A stretch of DNA of 24,776 nucleotides from JBOFDK01 sp051650305 (GTDB lineage: Bacteria > Bacillota > Clostridia > Lachnospirales > Cellulosilyticaceae): assembly GCA_051650305.1 (NCBI GenBank), contig JBOFIT010000164.1, forward strand, positions 1 through 24,776, in the 5' to 3' direction. Positions within the stretch are counted from its first letter, which is position 1; the number at the start of each line of letters is the position of its first letter. Below the pieces are notes generated by a model. That model saw only the letters and a program-made list of their open reading frames with translations, was not told the DNA's origin and did no database searches. The position numbers were made by a program, and so were the translations under genes. Positions 6,760 to 15,261 of this stretch are shown here, in pieces.

Positions 6760-7541
6760 TGTTATCTTTATTAAAAACCATAGTAGTAGGCTCATTTGTG
6801 GTGTTGATGAGCTTTTTTGGCATGTATGCATGGGTGGTATCGGGGAATGAAGAGAAAAGTAAAGAAGTAGCCAGTACCTCTAGCGTTCCAGAGGGAGAGT
6901 ATACAGGTTCAAAACCCATAGAGGTCATAGAGAGAGTAGAGCCTCCAGCTTATGAGATTTATCAGCAACCAGAGGAACTACCGGTAGTACAGCAGCAATC
7001 AAAAAGCAATGTTGGAGGAGAAGCTTCACAGGAAGTAGAAGTACAGGATGTTCCAGTTACAACGGATACAGAAAGTGTAGCGGTTTCACTGGAAGAGGTG
7101 AAGCCTTCTACAGAGGAGGTCGTGCAGCCATCAGACGAAAATAGTGTAGCCAAAGAGGTAGTACAAGTAGAGCCTATAGAAGTACCACAGCTGGAAGAGC
7201 CTGTAGATATATCTGTCTATGACCGCTATGAATTAAACTTAGATGATGCAGTATTAAAGGAAGCTCATGGCATTGTGAAGGATGGGCAGATTGATGTGAC
7301 GACAGTAGTGGCACAGTATTTTGCTAGTATGTCTATGCAAGAAAAAATGCGACTCATCAATATGCTTATCTCTAAGATAAAAAATGTAGATATTGGTTAT
7401 GTATGGGGAATTGTAGCAGACGGCATCACAGTAGAAGAGACGGCTATCTTACAAAAACTCATCGAAGAGAATTTTACTGAGCAAGAGATCGATGAGCTTT
7501 ATACGTATTATGCTAAAAGTGAATTAGCCCAATTACCATAG
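6729..7541 (+). CDS. Membrane-anchored protein of unknown function with acidic linker
   Basis: I do not recognise this 270-residue protein. It starts with a basic cluster (KRRRR) and one membrane helix at about residues 10-38, so the rest should lie outside the membrane (N-in topology). Residues about 41-170 are low-complexity, rich in Glu, Val, Pro, Gln, Ser and Thr, like an extended wall-spanning linker. Residues about 175-270 look folded and helical (from YELNLDDAVL to YYAKSELAQLP), with no cysteine and no catalytic motif I know. The frame is open from ATG 6684, but GTG 6729 is chosen because AAAGGAG lies 8 bases upstream. The metallophosphoesterase gene follows after 70 bases without a terminator, suggesting co-transcription. 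Confidence 0.7.
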   Translation: MKRRRRSNGCLLSLLKTIVVGSFVVLMSFFGMYAWVVSGNEEKSKEVASTSSVPEGEYTGSKPIEVIERVEPPAYEIYQQPEELPVVQQQSKSNVGGEASQEVEVQDVPVTTDTESVAVSLEEVKPSTEEVVQPSDENSVAKEVVQVEPIEVPQLEEPVDISVYDRYELNLDDAVLKEAHGIVKDGQIDVTTVVAQYFASMSMQEKMRLINMLISKIKNVDIGYVWGIVADGITVEETAILQKLIEENFTEQEIDELYTYYAKSELAQLP

Positions 7542-7611
7542 AGAAATGCGTCTATTTCTACAAAAGAGGCATACAATAAAAGAAAACAAGCTATCTAGGA
7601 GGCAAGGAATC

Positions 7612-8475
7612 ATGGCGTATCAATCACACACTGGGAGAAGGGGCAAGTGGTTAGGGAGAACTTTAAGTATACTGATATTGGGAGCAGGGTGTTTCTTCTA
7701 TAGTAAATGTATCGAACCCAAACTTCTTTATACAAAGCATATAACCATTGTGTCGCCTTCCATAAAAGAAGATTTAGATGGCTATAAGATTGTTCAATTT
7801 ACAGATACACAGCTTGGAGATTTTTATACAATAGAAGACTTGAAGAAGGCAGTAAAAAGAATCAATAGTCTAGAAGCAGATGTCGTGGTCTTTACAGGAG
7901 ATTTGATTGACCACATGAAAAGCTATGGGGGGGATTGGACACAGATAAGTAGCCTATTAGGCGCTATACAAGCGAAAGACGGCAAGTTCGCTGTCTATGG
8001 TAATCATGACCAAGGAGGAGGCGCCCATAAAACCTATCCTAAAATTATGGAAAAAGCAGGGTTCAACATACTAAAGAATGAAGTTTATCCACTGAAGATC
8101 GGAGATGAAGTCATTCAATTTATAGGCCTTGATGATTGGCTACTAGGCTTTCCCGAATTAGAAAATACCTTGAGTGGCATAAGAAGTGATGCCTTCAATG
8201 TACTACTCCTTCACGAGCCAGATGTGGTAGAACTAGTAGCAGTGTATCCAGTAGACCTTCAACTCTCAGGGCACACCCATGGGGGCCAAGTCAGGCTACC
8301 CTTCTGTGACCCACCCATTACCCCACCTTTAGGCCATAAGTATACCCACGGCATCTATAAAATTAATGAAAGATTACAATTATACGTCAATACAGGGTTG
8401 GGTAATACAAGAGTACCTTACCGCTTAATGAATATTCCTGAGATTACTTTAATCACTTTAACAAGTAAACCATAA
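7612..8475 (+). CDS. Membrane-anchored metallophosphoesterase, YkuE-like
   Basis: 287 residues: a membrane anchor at about 13-30, then a calcineurin-like phosphoesterase domain. Motifs in order are FTDTQLG (Asp65, with Gln67 where His is usual), FTGDLID (Asp97), YGNHD (Asn131, His132), LLLHEPD and SGHTHGGQ (His221, His223). The layout fits the YkuE-type enzymes, whose domain faces outward; the substrate is not known. The metal ligand His of D-x-H replaced by Gln is the one oddity. The frame is open from 7546, but ATG 7612 is chosen: AGGAGG at 7597-7602 lies 9 bases upstream and the earlier ATG has none. It follows the unknown anchored protein and ends in a terminator. Confidence 0.87.
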   Translation: MAYQSHTGRRGKWLGRTLSILILGAGCFFYSKCIEPKLLYTKHITIVSPSIKEDLDGYKIVQFTDTQLGDFYTIEDLKKAVKRINSLEADVVVFTGDLIDHMKSYGGDWTQISSLLGAIQAKDGKFAVYGNHDQGGGAHKTYPKIMEKAGFNILKNEVYPLKIGDEVIQFIGLDDWLLGFPELENTLSGIRSDAFNVLLLHEPDVVELVAVYPVDLQLSGHTHGGQVRLPFCDPPITPPLGHKYTHGIYKINERLQLYVNTGLGNTRVPYRLMNIPEITLITLTSKP

Positions 8476-8476
8476 G

Positions 8477-8513
8477 ACATCGTATCCTGAAATAAAAGGG
8501 ACGATGTTTTTTT
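8477..8513 (+). terminator. Intrinsic terminator after the metallophosphoesterase gene
   Basis: ACATCGT (8477-8483) pairs with ACGATGT (8501-8507), followed by a run of seven T (8507-8513). It separates this gene from the arginine operon. Confidence 0.8.
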
Positions 8514-8565
8514 ATGCTAAAAAAATTAATAAAAAACAATAAAAGTGTAAAAAAATAAAAAGCAC

Positions 8566-8594
8566 TTGCATAAAATATTACAAATGTGTATAAT
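8566..8594 (+). promoter_or_regulatory. Sigma-A promoter of the argCJBD operon
   Basis: -35 TTGCAT (8566-8571), 17 bases, -10 TATAAT (8589-8594). Transcription should start near 8601, giving a leader of about 48 bases, too short for a riboswitch or T-box. Confidence 0.75.
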
Positions 8595-8600
8595 TATAAA
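8587..8600. promoter_or_regulatory. Possible ARG box (ArgR/AhrC operator) over the -10
   Basis: TGTATAATTATAAA is a 14-bp palindrome with one mismatched pair, AT-rich in the centre with TG at the left edge, like Firmicute ARG boxes. It covers the -10, so arginine-loaded ArgR would block the polymerase. AT-rich sequence makes chance matches easy. Confidence 0.35.
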
Positions 8601-8648
8601 TAATTAAAAAATATAAACAATTTGAAAGTTTAGGAAGAAGGGGATTGG

Positions 8649-9683
8649 ATGAAGAAAGTAAGTATACTCGGATCAACAGGATATGTAGGGGAAGAATTAG
8701 TAAGGCTTTTGTATAGGCATCCAGAAGTGGAACTTACTCAGCTTTCCTCACATAGCTATAGTCAAAAGCCATATAGTAGCGTTTATCCACAGTTTAATGG
8801 AGCGATTGATGCACAATGTATAGATGATGATATGGAACAAATCGATGCAGATATTTTATTTATAGCTTTACCACATGGGATTGCCAGTAAGGTGATTACC
8901 AAAGAACTTTTAAAGAAAACAAAAGTCATTGATTTAGGGGCAGACTTTAGAATAAGTGCTAGTGCGTATGATGAATGGTATAAAGTAGAACATCATGGTA
9001 AAGAACTGCTAGAGACAGCAGTGTATGGACTTAGTGAATGGAATAGAAGCTTCATTGCAGAAGCAGACTTGATTGCCAATCCAGGGTGCTATGTAACATG
9101 TTCACTACTAAGTTTACTACCACTTGTAAAAGAAGGAATCATTGATACTTCAAGTATTATTATTGATGCAAAGTCTGGGGTGACAGGTGCAGGAAGAGGT
9201 CTTAACTTAGGGACCCACTATACAGAATGTAACGAAAGTATTAAAGCTTATGGTATCGGAAGTCATCGCCATACACCAGAGATAGAAGAGCACTTAAAGG
9301 CATTGGCAGGAAAAGATGTCACATTAACTTTCACACCACATTTAGTACCTATGAATAGAGGCATCTTGACTACCATATACGGTAACTTAAGTGAAGGCGT
9401 GGATGCGACAAAAATTCAAGCTGTTTATGACAAGTATTATAAAGAGGAGAAGTTCATTCGTGTGTTAGGTGATCAAATGATTGCAGAAACAAGATGGGTA
9501 AAAGGGTCTAACTACTGTGACATTAGTTTTACTGTGGACTCACGTACAAACCGTTTGGTCGTAGTAAGCAGCATTGATAACATGATGAAAGGTGCAGCAG
9601 CTCAGGCTGTACAAAATATGAATATTATGATGGGGTGGCAAGAAGATTTAGGAATCGATATGTTACCTATTTTTCCAGCTTAG
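8649..9683 (+). CDS. argC: N-acetyl-gamma-glutamyl-phosphate reductase
   Basis: 344 residues, the normal length. It reduces N-acetylglutamyl phosphate to the semialdehyde with NADPH in ornithine synthesis. Visible features are the dinucleotide-binding start SILGSTGYVGEELVRLL, the catalytic cysteine Cys147 in ANPGCYVT, the loop KSGVTGAGRG, and the conserved HRHTPEIEEHL (His206-His208). An AAGGGG ribosome site lies 5 bases before ATG. It is the first gene of the operon, behind the promoter at 8566-8594, with argJ 13 bases downstream. Assignment is secure. Confidence 0.96.
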   Translation: MKKVSILGSTGYVGEELVRLLYRHPEVELTQLSSHSYSQKPYSSVYPQFNGAIDAQCIDDDMEQIDADILFIALPHGIASKVITKELLKKTKVIDLGADFRISASAYDEWYKVEHHGKELLETAVYGLSEWNRSFIAEADLIANPGCYVTCSLLSLLPLVKEGIIDTSSIIIDAKSGVTGAGRGLNLGTHYTECNESIKAYGIGSHRHTPEIEEHLKALAGKDVTLTFTPHLVPMNRGILTTIYGNLSEGVDATKIQAVYDKYYKEEKFIRVLGDQMIAETRWVKGSNYCDISFTVDSRTNRLVVVSSIDNMMKGAAAQAVQNMNIMMGWQEDLGIDMLPIFPA

Positions 9684-9696
9684 AAAGGGTGGTAGT

Positions 9697-10917
9697 ATGA
9701 AACTTACTCAAAAAGGGATTTTAGTTGCGAAGGGATTTAAAGCAGCAGGCGAATATATAGGCATCAAAAAACAAAAGAAAGATATGGCAGTTATTTACAG
9801 TGAAGTACCTTGTGTTTATGCAGGGGCTTTCACTCAAAATATTGTAAAAGCAGCACCTGTACTTTGGGATGAAAAAATACTGAAGCAAGGAGGAGCGGTG
9901 AAAGCGGTAGTCATCAATAGTGGTAATGCCAATGCCGTGACGGGAGAGATTGGTGAGCAAGATACAGAGAAGATGGCACAGCTTGTCAGTGAATCACTAG
10001 GACTTACTAAAGAAGAAGTCCTTGTGTGTTCAACGGGGGTTATAGGGGTACCATTACCAATGGATAAGATTGAGCAAGGGATAGGGTTCGTATGTAGCCA
10101 ACTAGACGATACAAAAGAAGCCGCACAAAATGCAGCTACAGCTATTTTAACCACAGATACCTTTATGAAAGAAATTGCAATAGAAGATGACTTAGGGAAT
10201 CATACATTTCATATAGGTGCTATGGGAAAAGGGTCAGGGATGATTCACCCCAATATGGCGACTATGCTTGCTTTTGTAACGACGGATGTATGCATAGCTC
10301 AACCAATGCTTCAAAAAGCGCTTAGCAAGTGTGTGAATACCACTTTTAATATGATTACTGTTGATGGGGATACCAGTACCAATGATAGTGTCATTGTCAT
10401 GGCGAATGGAGCAGCACAAAACGAAGAAATCGTAGAAGAAGGTGAGGCATTCGATATCTTCTGCCAAAGCTTATATGAAGTATTAAAGTATGTGGCTATT
10501 TCAATCGTAAGAGATGGTGAAGGGGCGACAAAACTTTTAGAAGTAGAGATGAAAAATGTAGAAAGCTTCGAAAAAGGTAAGGCGCTTGCGAAAAGCATCT
10601 TAACATCTAGTCTTGTGAAGACTGCATTCTTTGGGGAAGATGCAAACTGGGGACGTATATTAGCAGCGATGGGTTATGCTGGTGTAAGTTTTGATCCTAA
10701 AAAAGTAGTGCTTGTATTAGAAAGTGATATGGGGCATATCACCATGTTTAAAGAAGGACTTCCAGTCAAGTTTAGTGAACAAAAAGCCAAGACCATTCTT
10801 AAAGAATCAGAGATTCGTATCTTAGTAGATATGGGTGAAGGTGATGAAGTAGTTACTGCATGGGGCTGTGATTTAAGTTATGATTACGTGAAAATTAATG
10901 GGGAGTACAGAAGTTAA
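9697..10917 (+). CDS. argJ: Bifunctional glutamate N-acetyltransferase / amino-acid acetyltransferase
   Basis: 406 residues. ArgJ moves the acetyl group from N-acetylornithine to glutamate, recycling it; bifunctional forms can also use acetyl-CoA. The proenzyme cuts itself before the nucleophilic threonine, visible as Thr189 in GMIHPNMATMLAF, giving alpha and beta chains. Other family marks are NSGNANAVTG, CSTGVIGVPLP, TVDGDTSTNDS, and the end ITVDG-rich beta chain closing with DLSYDYVKINGEYRS. No argA or argE lies nearby, consistent with a recycling pathway. Whether it also has synthase activity cannot be read reliably from the sequence. Ribosome site GGGTGG, 5 bases before ATG. argB follows after 12 bases. 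Confidence 0.95.
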   Translation: MKLTQKGILVAKGFKAAGEYIGIKKQKKDMAVIYSEVPCVYAGAFTQNIVKAAPVLWDEKILKQGGAVKAVVINSGNANAVTGEIGEQDTEKMAQLVSESLGLTKEEVLVCSTGVIGVPLPMDKIEQGIGFVCSQLDDTKEAAQNAATAILTTDTFMKEIAIEDDLGNHTFHIGAMGKGSGMIHPNMATMLAFVTTDVCIAQPMLQKALSKCVNTTFNMITVDGDTSTNDSVIVMANGAAQNEEIVEEGEAFDIFCQSLYEVLKYVAISIVRDGEGATKLLEVEMKNVESFEKGKALAKSILTSSLVKTAFFGEDANWGRILAAMGYAGVSFDPKKVVLVLESDMGHITMFKEGLPVKFSEQKAKTILKESEIRILVDMGEGDEVVTAWGCDLSYDYVKINGEYRS

Positions 10918-10929
10918 GGGGGAGAAACG

Positions 10930-11820
10930 ATGACTAATTTAGTAATAGAAAAAGCCAAAGTGCTTATAGAGGCACTGCCTTATATTCAAGCATTTCATAA
11001 TAATATCGTGGTAGTTAAGTATGGCGGGAGTGCTATGCTTGACCCACAGATAAATAGTACTATTGTACAGGACATTGTACTGATGAAGCTGGTAGGCTTA
11101 AGACCAATCATTGTACATGGTGGGGGCCCAGAAATTAATAGCATGCTTCAAAAAGTAGGTATAGAGTCTAGTTTTATAGACGGCCTACGTGTTACCACCA
11201 AAGAAACAGTAGAAGTAGTTGAAATGGTATTAGCAGGTAAGGTCAATAAAAACATTGTGAGTATGATTCATACAGAAGGTGGGAAGGCTGTAGGGATTAC
11301 AGGTAAAGATGGGGGCTTACTCCAAGCAAAGAAAATGAATAAAAATGGTAAAGACTTAGGTTATGTAGGAGAGATTGTAGAGGTTAATACAGAAATTATT
11401 AATACTCTTATAGATAATAGCTTTATACCAATCATCTCACCTATTGGGACAGATAAAGAAGGTAATACGTATAATATCAATGCAGATTATGCAGCAGTAG
11501 CGATTGCTGCGGCCTTGAAAGCACAAAAGCTTGTCTTCTTGACAGATGTGGAAGGTGTACTGAAGGATAAAGACGATTCAAGCTCTTTGATTTCATACTT
11601 AAGCAAAGCTGAAGCGTTAAGGTACATAGAGGATGGTACCATAGCAGGAGGGATGATTCCAAAGGTAGAATGCTGTATAGAAGCCATTGACCAAGGGGTA
11701 AAGATGGTCCATATATTAGATGGGCGTGTACAGCATGCACTCATCTTAGAAATCTATACACACAGTGGGATCGGAACCATGCTTTATAAAGAGGAGGTGC
11801 AAGATGCAAAATTATGTTGA
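10930..11820 (+). CDS. argB: Acetylglutamate kinase, arginine-sensitive type
   Basis: 296 residues. It phosphorylates N-acetylglutamate, the controlled step of the acetylated ornithine route. Motifs are VVKYGGSAM, IVHGGGPEIN, DGLRVT, GITGKDGGLL, INADYAAVAIA, FLTDVEGV and GGMIPKVECC. The extra N-terminal helix (residues about 5-22, EKAKVLIEALPYIQAF) is the mark of hexameric kinases inhibited by arginine, as in Thermotoga and Pseudomonas, and the shorter E. coli type lacks it; so feedback inhibition is predicted. GGGGGAGAAACG before ATG gives a strong ribosome site. The last 17 bases overlap argD, whose ribosome site lies inside argB, implying translational coupling. Confidence 0.96.
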   Translation: MTNLVIEKAKVLIEALPYIQAFHNNIVVVKYGGSAMLDPQINSTIVQDIVLMKLVGLRPIIVHGGGPEINSMLQKVGIESSFIDGLRVTTKETVEVVEMVLAGKVNKNIVSMIHTEGGKAVGITGKDGGLLQAKKMNKNGKDLGYVGEIVEVNTEIINTLIDNSFIPIISPIGTDKEGNTYNINADYAAVAIAAALKAQKLVFLTDVEGVLKDKDDSSSLISYLSKAEALRYIEDGTIAGGMIPKVECCIEAIDQGVKMVHILDGRVQHALILEIYTHSGIGTMLYKEEVQDAKLC

Positions 11821-12985
11821 AGCCAGTAATCAGTACATCATGGATACTTACGGGAGATTCCCACTAGCCATCCATCGAGGTGAAGGATGTTACCTTTTTG
11901 ATGAAGAGGGAAAGAAATACTTGGACTTTTGTGCAGGTATCGCCACCAATGCCTTAGGGTATGGTTTTCCGAAGATGACAGAAGCCTTAAAAACTCAGAT
12001 TGATACATTGATGCATGTATCCAACCTTTACTATACAAAGCCTCAAGTAGAGGCGGCAAAGCTTCTTGTCGAACACACAGATATGAAGAAAGTATTCTTC
12101 TGTAATAGTGGTACAGAAGCCAATGAAGCAGCCTTGAAGTTAGCTAGAAAATGGGGAAAACAACAAAGTCCAATGAAGCACAAAGTCATTACTATGGCAA
12201 ACTCTTTCCATGGAAGAACTTATGGGTCTTTAAGTGCTACAGGGCAGCAAAAGTACCAAAAAGCGTTCACACCTATGCTAGAAGGGTTTATGCATGTACC
12301 TTTTAATGACTGCGAAGCACTAGAAGAAGCGATGACAGATGATGTATGTGCAGTAATGATTGAAGTCATTCAAGGTGAGGGAGGCATTAAGCCGATAGAA
12401 GAAGCCTATGCAAGAAAGCTCCAAAAACTTTGTGAAGCGAAGAATGTGCTACTCATTGTAGATGAAGTCCAAACTGGTATAGGAAGATGCGGAAGTCTCT
12501 TTGCTTATATGCAATATGGCATCCAACCAGACATTGTGACTTCAGCCAAAGGGCTAGGAGGCGGTATGCCTATTGGTGCTATGTTATGTAATGAAAAAGC
12601 AAATGTATTTGAAAAGGGAGACCATGCAGCAACGTTTGGGGGCAATCCTTTGGCTACCACGGCGGCGAAGGTTGTACTGGAGACGTTACTTCAAGACGAC
12701 CTTTTAAAAAAAGTGAAGGAAATGGGTGCTTACTTAAGAGAATGCTTGGAAGTCTTAAAGGCTAAGTATCCTGTGATTGAAGAAGTAAGGGGAGCAGGCC
12801 TTATGCAGGCAATAGAACTCAAAGTGCCAGCAAGAAGTGCGATGGAGCAGTGTATAGAGAAAGGGCTTATTGTAGTGGGCTCTGGTGAAAAAGTCATTCG
12901 TTTTTTACCACCGCTTATTATAGAAAAAATACAAATTGATGAAGGTATGAAAAAATTAGAAGAAGCTGTATCCTCTATTGGTTAG
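11804..12985 (+). CDS. argD: Acetylornithine aminotransferase
   Basis: 393 residues of the class III PLP aminotransferase family. It converts N-acetylglutamate semialdehyde to N-acetylornithine with glutamate as amino donor. Visible are NSGTEANEAALKLARKWG, IVDEVQTGIGRCG (Asp220 for the cofactor ring nitrogen), TSAKGLGGGMPIGAM with the PLP lysine Lys249, and ATFGGNPLA. The frame is open from 11765, but ATG 11804 follows GAGGAGG by 6 bases and gives the usual N-terminus. It overlaps argB by 17 bases. The operon context favours ArgD over ornithine or GABA aminotransferases. Its last codons lie in a palindrome shared with the convergent AraC-type gene, which it overlaps by 11 bases. Confidence 0.95.
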   Translation: MQNYVEASNQYIMDTYGRFPLAIHRGEGCYLFDEEGKKYLDFCAGIATNALGYGFPKMTEALKTQIDTLMHVSNLYYTKPQVEAAKLLVEHTDMKKVFFCNSGTEANEAALKLARKWGKQQSPMKHKVITMANSFHGRTYGSLSATGQQKYQKAFTPMLEGFMHVPFNDCEALEEAMTDDVCAVMIEVIQGEGGIKPIEEAYARKLQKLCEAKNVLLIVDEVQTGIGRCGSLFAYMQYGIQPDIVTSAKGLGGGMPIGAMLCNEKANVFEKGDHAATFGGNPLATTAAKVVLETLLQDDLLKKVKEMGAYLRECLEVLKAKYPVIEEVRGAGLMQAIELKVPARSAMEQCIEKGLIVVGSGEKVIRFLPPLIIEKIQIDEGMKKLEEAVSSIG

Positions 12986-13002
12986 AGGATACAGCTTCTT
13001 CT
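12958..13002. terminator. Perfect 20-bp palindromic terminator shared by two overlapping convergent genes
   Basis: Arms 12958-12977 and 12983-13002 pair perfectly around the 5-base loop TTGGT. Reading on -, the stem is followed by TAATTTTTTC, a proper U-run, so it ends the AraC-type transcript. On + the tail is TTCTTCTGTTTG, weaker but T-rich. Both coding regions end inside it. Confidence 0.8.
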
Positions 13003-15104
13003 GTTTGATAAAGTGCTCTAAATTGACCTGGTGTCAGCTGGAACTTGAGTTTAAAGGAAGAAATCAAGCTAGAGATATGGGTATACCCTATCTGTTCACA
13101 AATAATTTTTAAGGTATAAGGTGTAGTGATAAGTAGATTACAAGCTTTTTCGATACGCACATCCTGAATATAGTCATCAACACTGGTGTCGGTATTTTCT
13201 ATAAAGAAACGATCAACATAATGTGGAGAAGTATAAAAATAGTGTGCGATTTGTGTACTTGATAAGGTAGAATCGTGCAGATGAAGATGGATGTATTCCT
13301 TAATAAGAGGAATAGATAGTGTAGCTGGTGTCTGAGAGAAATGCTTCGTAATGATGTCTAACATTTCAGAGGTAACTTCGATGAAGATTTCCTTAAGTTC
13401 TGCATAAGTGTCGATTTTATAAAGTACAAAAATATTGGGTAAATCATAGTCCAATAAGTGATGCTTCTCAAAATATTTATTGAAATACATCATGATTTCG
13501 ACACAGATGGATTTACGAAGAACGAAGTTGACATTTTGGGTCTCCATTGTTTGAATAGCCAGCAATAAAAGTCTAGGAATGCCTTGGAATTCCTTATTAT
13601 CCAGAGCTTCTTGAAGTTGTGTGGCATAAGTTTTATAACTAATCATGATTTCGGTCAGAGCATTCATTTTTTTGTTTTCCAGAATCTCCATATCTGCAAA
13701 GGTACGTGCCTCGATATAGGACTTAGCAATACTTGAGAGTGCACCAAAAGAAGGACCAAAATAAAGTGTCATATAAGGTAGCTCAAGCTTAGGTAGAGAA
13801 AGTGGCGTATCGCTACCGAGTAAGAAGACATCGATATCGGGGTACAAGTGCTGAATCGAATAAGCACATTGGATGGAGGCAGTTTGTAGTGTCTCTATAG
13901 AAGCGATGAGTGCTGGTTCTAAGGTGAAACTACTGGAGTTAGAGTGAACAATAAGAATCGTATAATAGTCTGAATCAAAAACAATATCTAGCTCCTTGCA
14001 TTTATTAAGGAAATCATTAAAGTGAGTAATGCGCCCACTTACAAGTTGTGTCAGTAAAAAGTGCTGCTGCATAGGAATCGTTTTGTTGAATTGGCTTTCT
14101 AGCTGCGAGTGATTAGCTGATAAATGAGAGAGTGCATTAGAAAGACCATCTAAAGGCGTTTTATTTTGTTCGATGAGGTAAATGCTTGCTAAGAGAGCAA
14201 CAATCAATGTAATGATAATAAGCAAAACCATGGAGCTGTTAAGGGTTTGTATAGGGCCATAAATACTATCATAATTAGTAGAACTTAAAAAAATCAAGTT
14301 ATCGCATACGGGTGATAAATAGGCGTAGAAGACATGGTCTTCAGTTGCGAATTCTATAAAAGGGTCCTTAGTATCTAAAGTATCTAATAAATCGTATAAG
14401 TAAGATGTGGAAAGTGAGGGAGCGAAGGATAAGTCAAGTTGCTGGAGCCCGTTTAAGAGTGACCTTTTATTAAGAAGATGCAGTTCACCAAATTCATAAT
14501 TAGTAAAAGGTTTTACTAAGGTATCTATATTAATTAGGAAAAACATGACACCTATTTGCTCAGAATGATAATTGATAGGGACTATAAAAGTAAGGTGATC
14601 GGTCAGTGTATTATCTGAGGGGAGAAGTACTCTAGGTGATGATACCGAATAAAGTAAGGTATCAAGTTTTTCTTCAGAAAAATTTCTGGATTGTAGTTTA
14701 GATAAAAGTAATTCTTTAGAAAGGCTACTTTCATTGGTATAGAAGTAATCATCATCAAAATAGTGTACCGTTACACCTGAAAGCACGGGGTTAAGTGCTG
14801 TATAATTTTGAAGCGTCTTAATGAGGCGGACGCCTTCAGCAGGTGACTCTTCCAATGAAAAACTTAAAAAATTATCTTTATAAATAAGTTGCTTGTTAAG
14901 TTGTAAGCATCCATCTAAAGTAGCAGAGACATTTTGAAGGACTAATTGAAAATTAGAACTGTTTTGTCTAAGTAATTCTTTTGAAAAAAGGCTATAGCCA
15001 AAGGAATAAAAAACAAGGATAATAATGGCTAGCGGGATACCAAAAACCAATAAACAAGAGCTTATATAACGTAAAAACATTTTTTTTGTCGATGCAGATT
15101 CCAC
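12975..15104 (-). CDS. Membrane-bound AraC-family transcriptional regulator with extracytoplasmic sensor
   Basis: 709 residues. Membrane helix one is at about 10-35; an outside domain of about 255 residues follows (36-290), Cache-like in position and size, with no sequence signature I can name; helix two is at about 291-311. A cytoplasmic linker of about 290 residues leads to the AraC DNA-binding domain at about 605-702. The two helix-turn-helix units are recognisable: LSSTQIAHYFYTSPHYVDRF and IICEQIGYTHISSLISSFK, then the closing FQLTPGQFR. Such one-piece sensors often control the sugar uptake gene beside them. The GTG start (15104) has AAGGGGGA 6 bases upstream. It is divergent from the solute-binding protein gene (157-base spacer), its likely target. 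Confidence 0.88.
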   Translation of the reverse strand: MESASTKKMFLRYISSCLLVFGIPLAIIILVFYSFGYSLFSKELLRQNSSNFQLVLQNVSATLDGCLQLNKQLIYKDNFLSFSLEESPAEGVRLIKTLQNYTALNPVLSGVTVHYFDDDYFYTNESSLSKELLLSKLQSRNFSEEKLDTLLYSVSSPRVLLPSDNTLTDHLTFIVPINYHSEQIGVMFFLINIDTLVKPFTNYEFGELHLLNKRSLLNGLQQLDLSFAPSLSTSYLYDLLDTLDTKDPFIEFATEDHVFYAYLSPVCDNLIFLSSTNYDSIYGPIQTLNSSMVLLIIITLIVALLASIYLIEQNKTPLDGLSNALSHLSANHSQLESQFNKTIPMQQHFLLTQLVSGRITHFNDFLNKCKELDIVFDSDYYTILIVHSNSSSFTLEPALIASIETLQTASIQCAYSIQHLYPDIDVFLLGSDTPLSLPKLELPYMTLYFGPSFGALSSIAKSYIEARTFADMEILENKKMNALTEIMISYKTYATQLQEALDNKEFQGIPRLLLLAIQTMETQNVNFVLRKSICVEIMMYFNKYFEKHHLLDYDLPNIFVLYKIDTYAELKEIFIEVTSEMLDIITKHFSQTPATLSIPLIKEYIHLHLHDSTLSSTQIAHYFYTSPHYVDRFFIENTDTSVDDYIQDVRIEKACNLLITTPYTLKIICEQIGYTHISSLISSFKLKFQLTPGQFRALYQTEEAVSSNQ

Positions 15105-15131
15105 TAAAATTCCCCCTTTTTTGCTATATGT

Positions 15132-15160
15132 ATTTTAATGTAAAATGAAAAATATTACAA
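15132..15160 (-). promoter_or_regulatory. Promoter of the AraC-type gene
   Basis: On the minus strand, -35 TTGTAA (15155-15160), 17 bases, -10 TAAAAT (15132-15137). It lies back to back with the solute-binding protein promoter; the two -35 boxes are about 33 bases apart. Confidence 0.6.
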
Positions 15161-15193
15161 CAAAATAAATAAAAATAATGAAATTTAAATTAA

Positions 15194-15221
15194 TTGAAAA
15201 TACTAAATAGAGTGGTATAAT
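15194..15221 (+). promoter_or_regulatory. Promoter of the solute-binding protein gene
   Basis: -35 TTGAAA (15194-15199), 16 bases, -10 TATAAT (15216-15221) with an extended TGG (15213-15215). AraC-type activators commonly bind just upstream of such a -35, here 15161-15193, which is nearly pure A and T. Confidence 0.7.
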
Positions 15222-15261
15222 AAAGGGAAAAACATAGAAAAAAGTAAAAAGAGGATAATGT

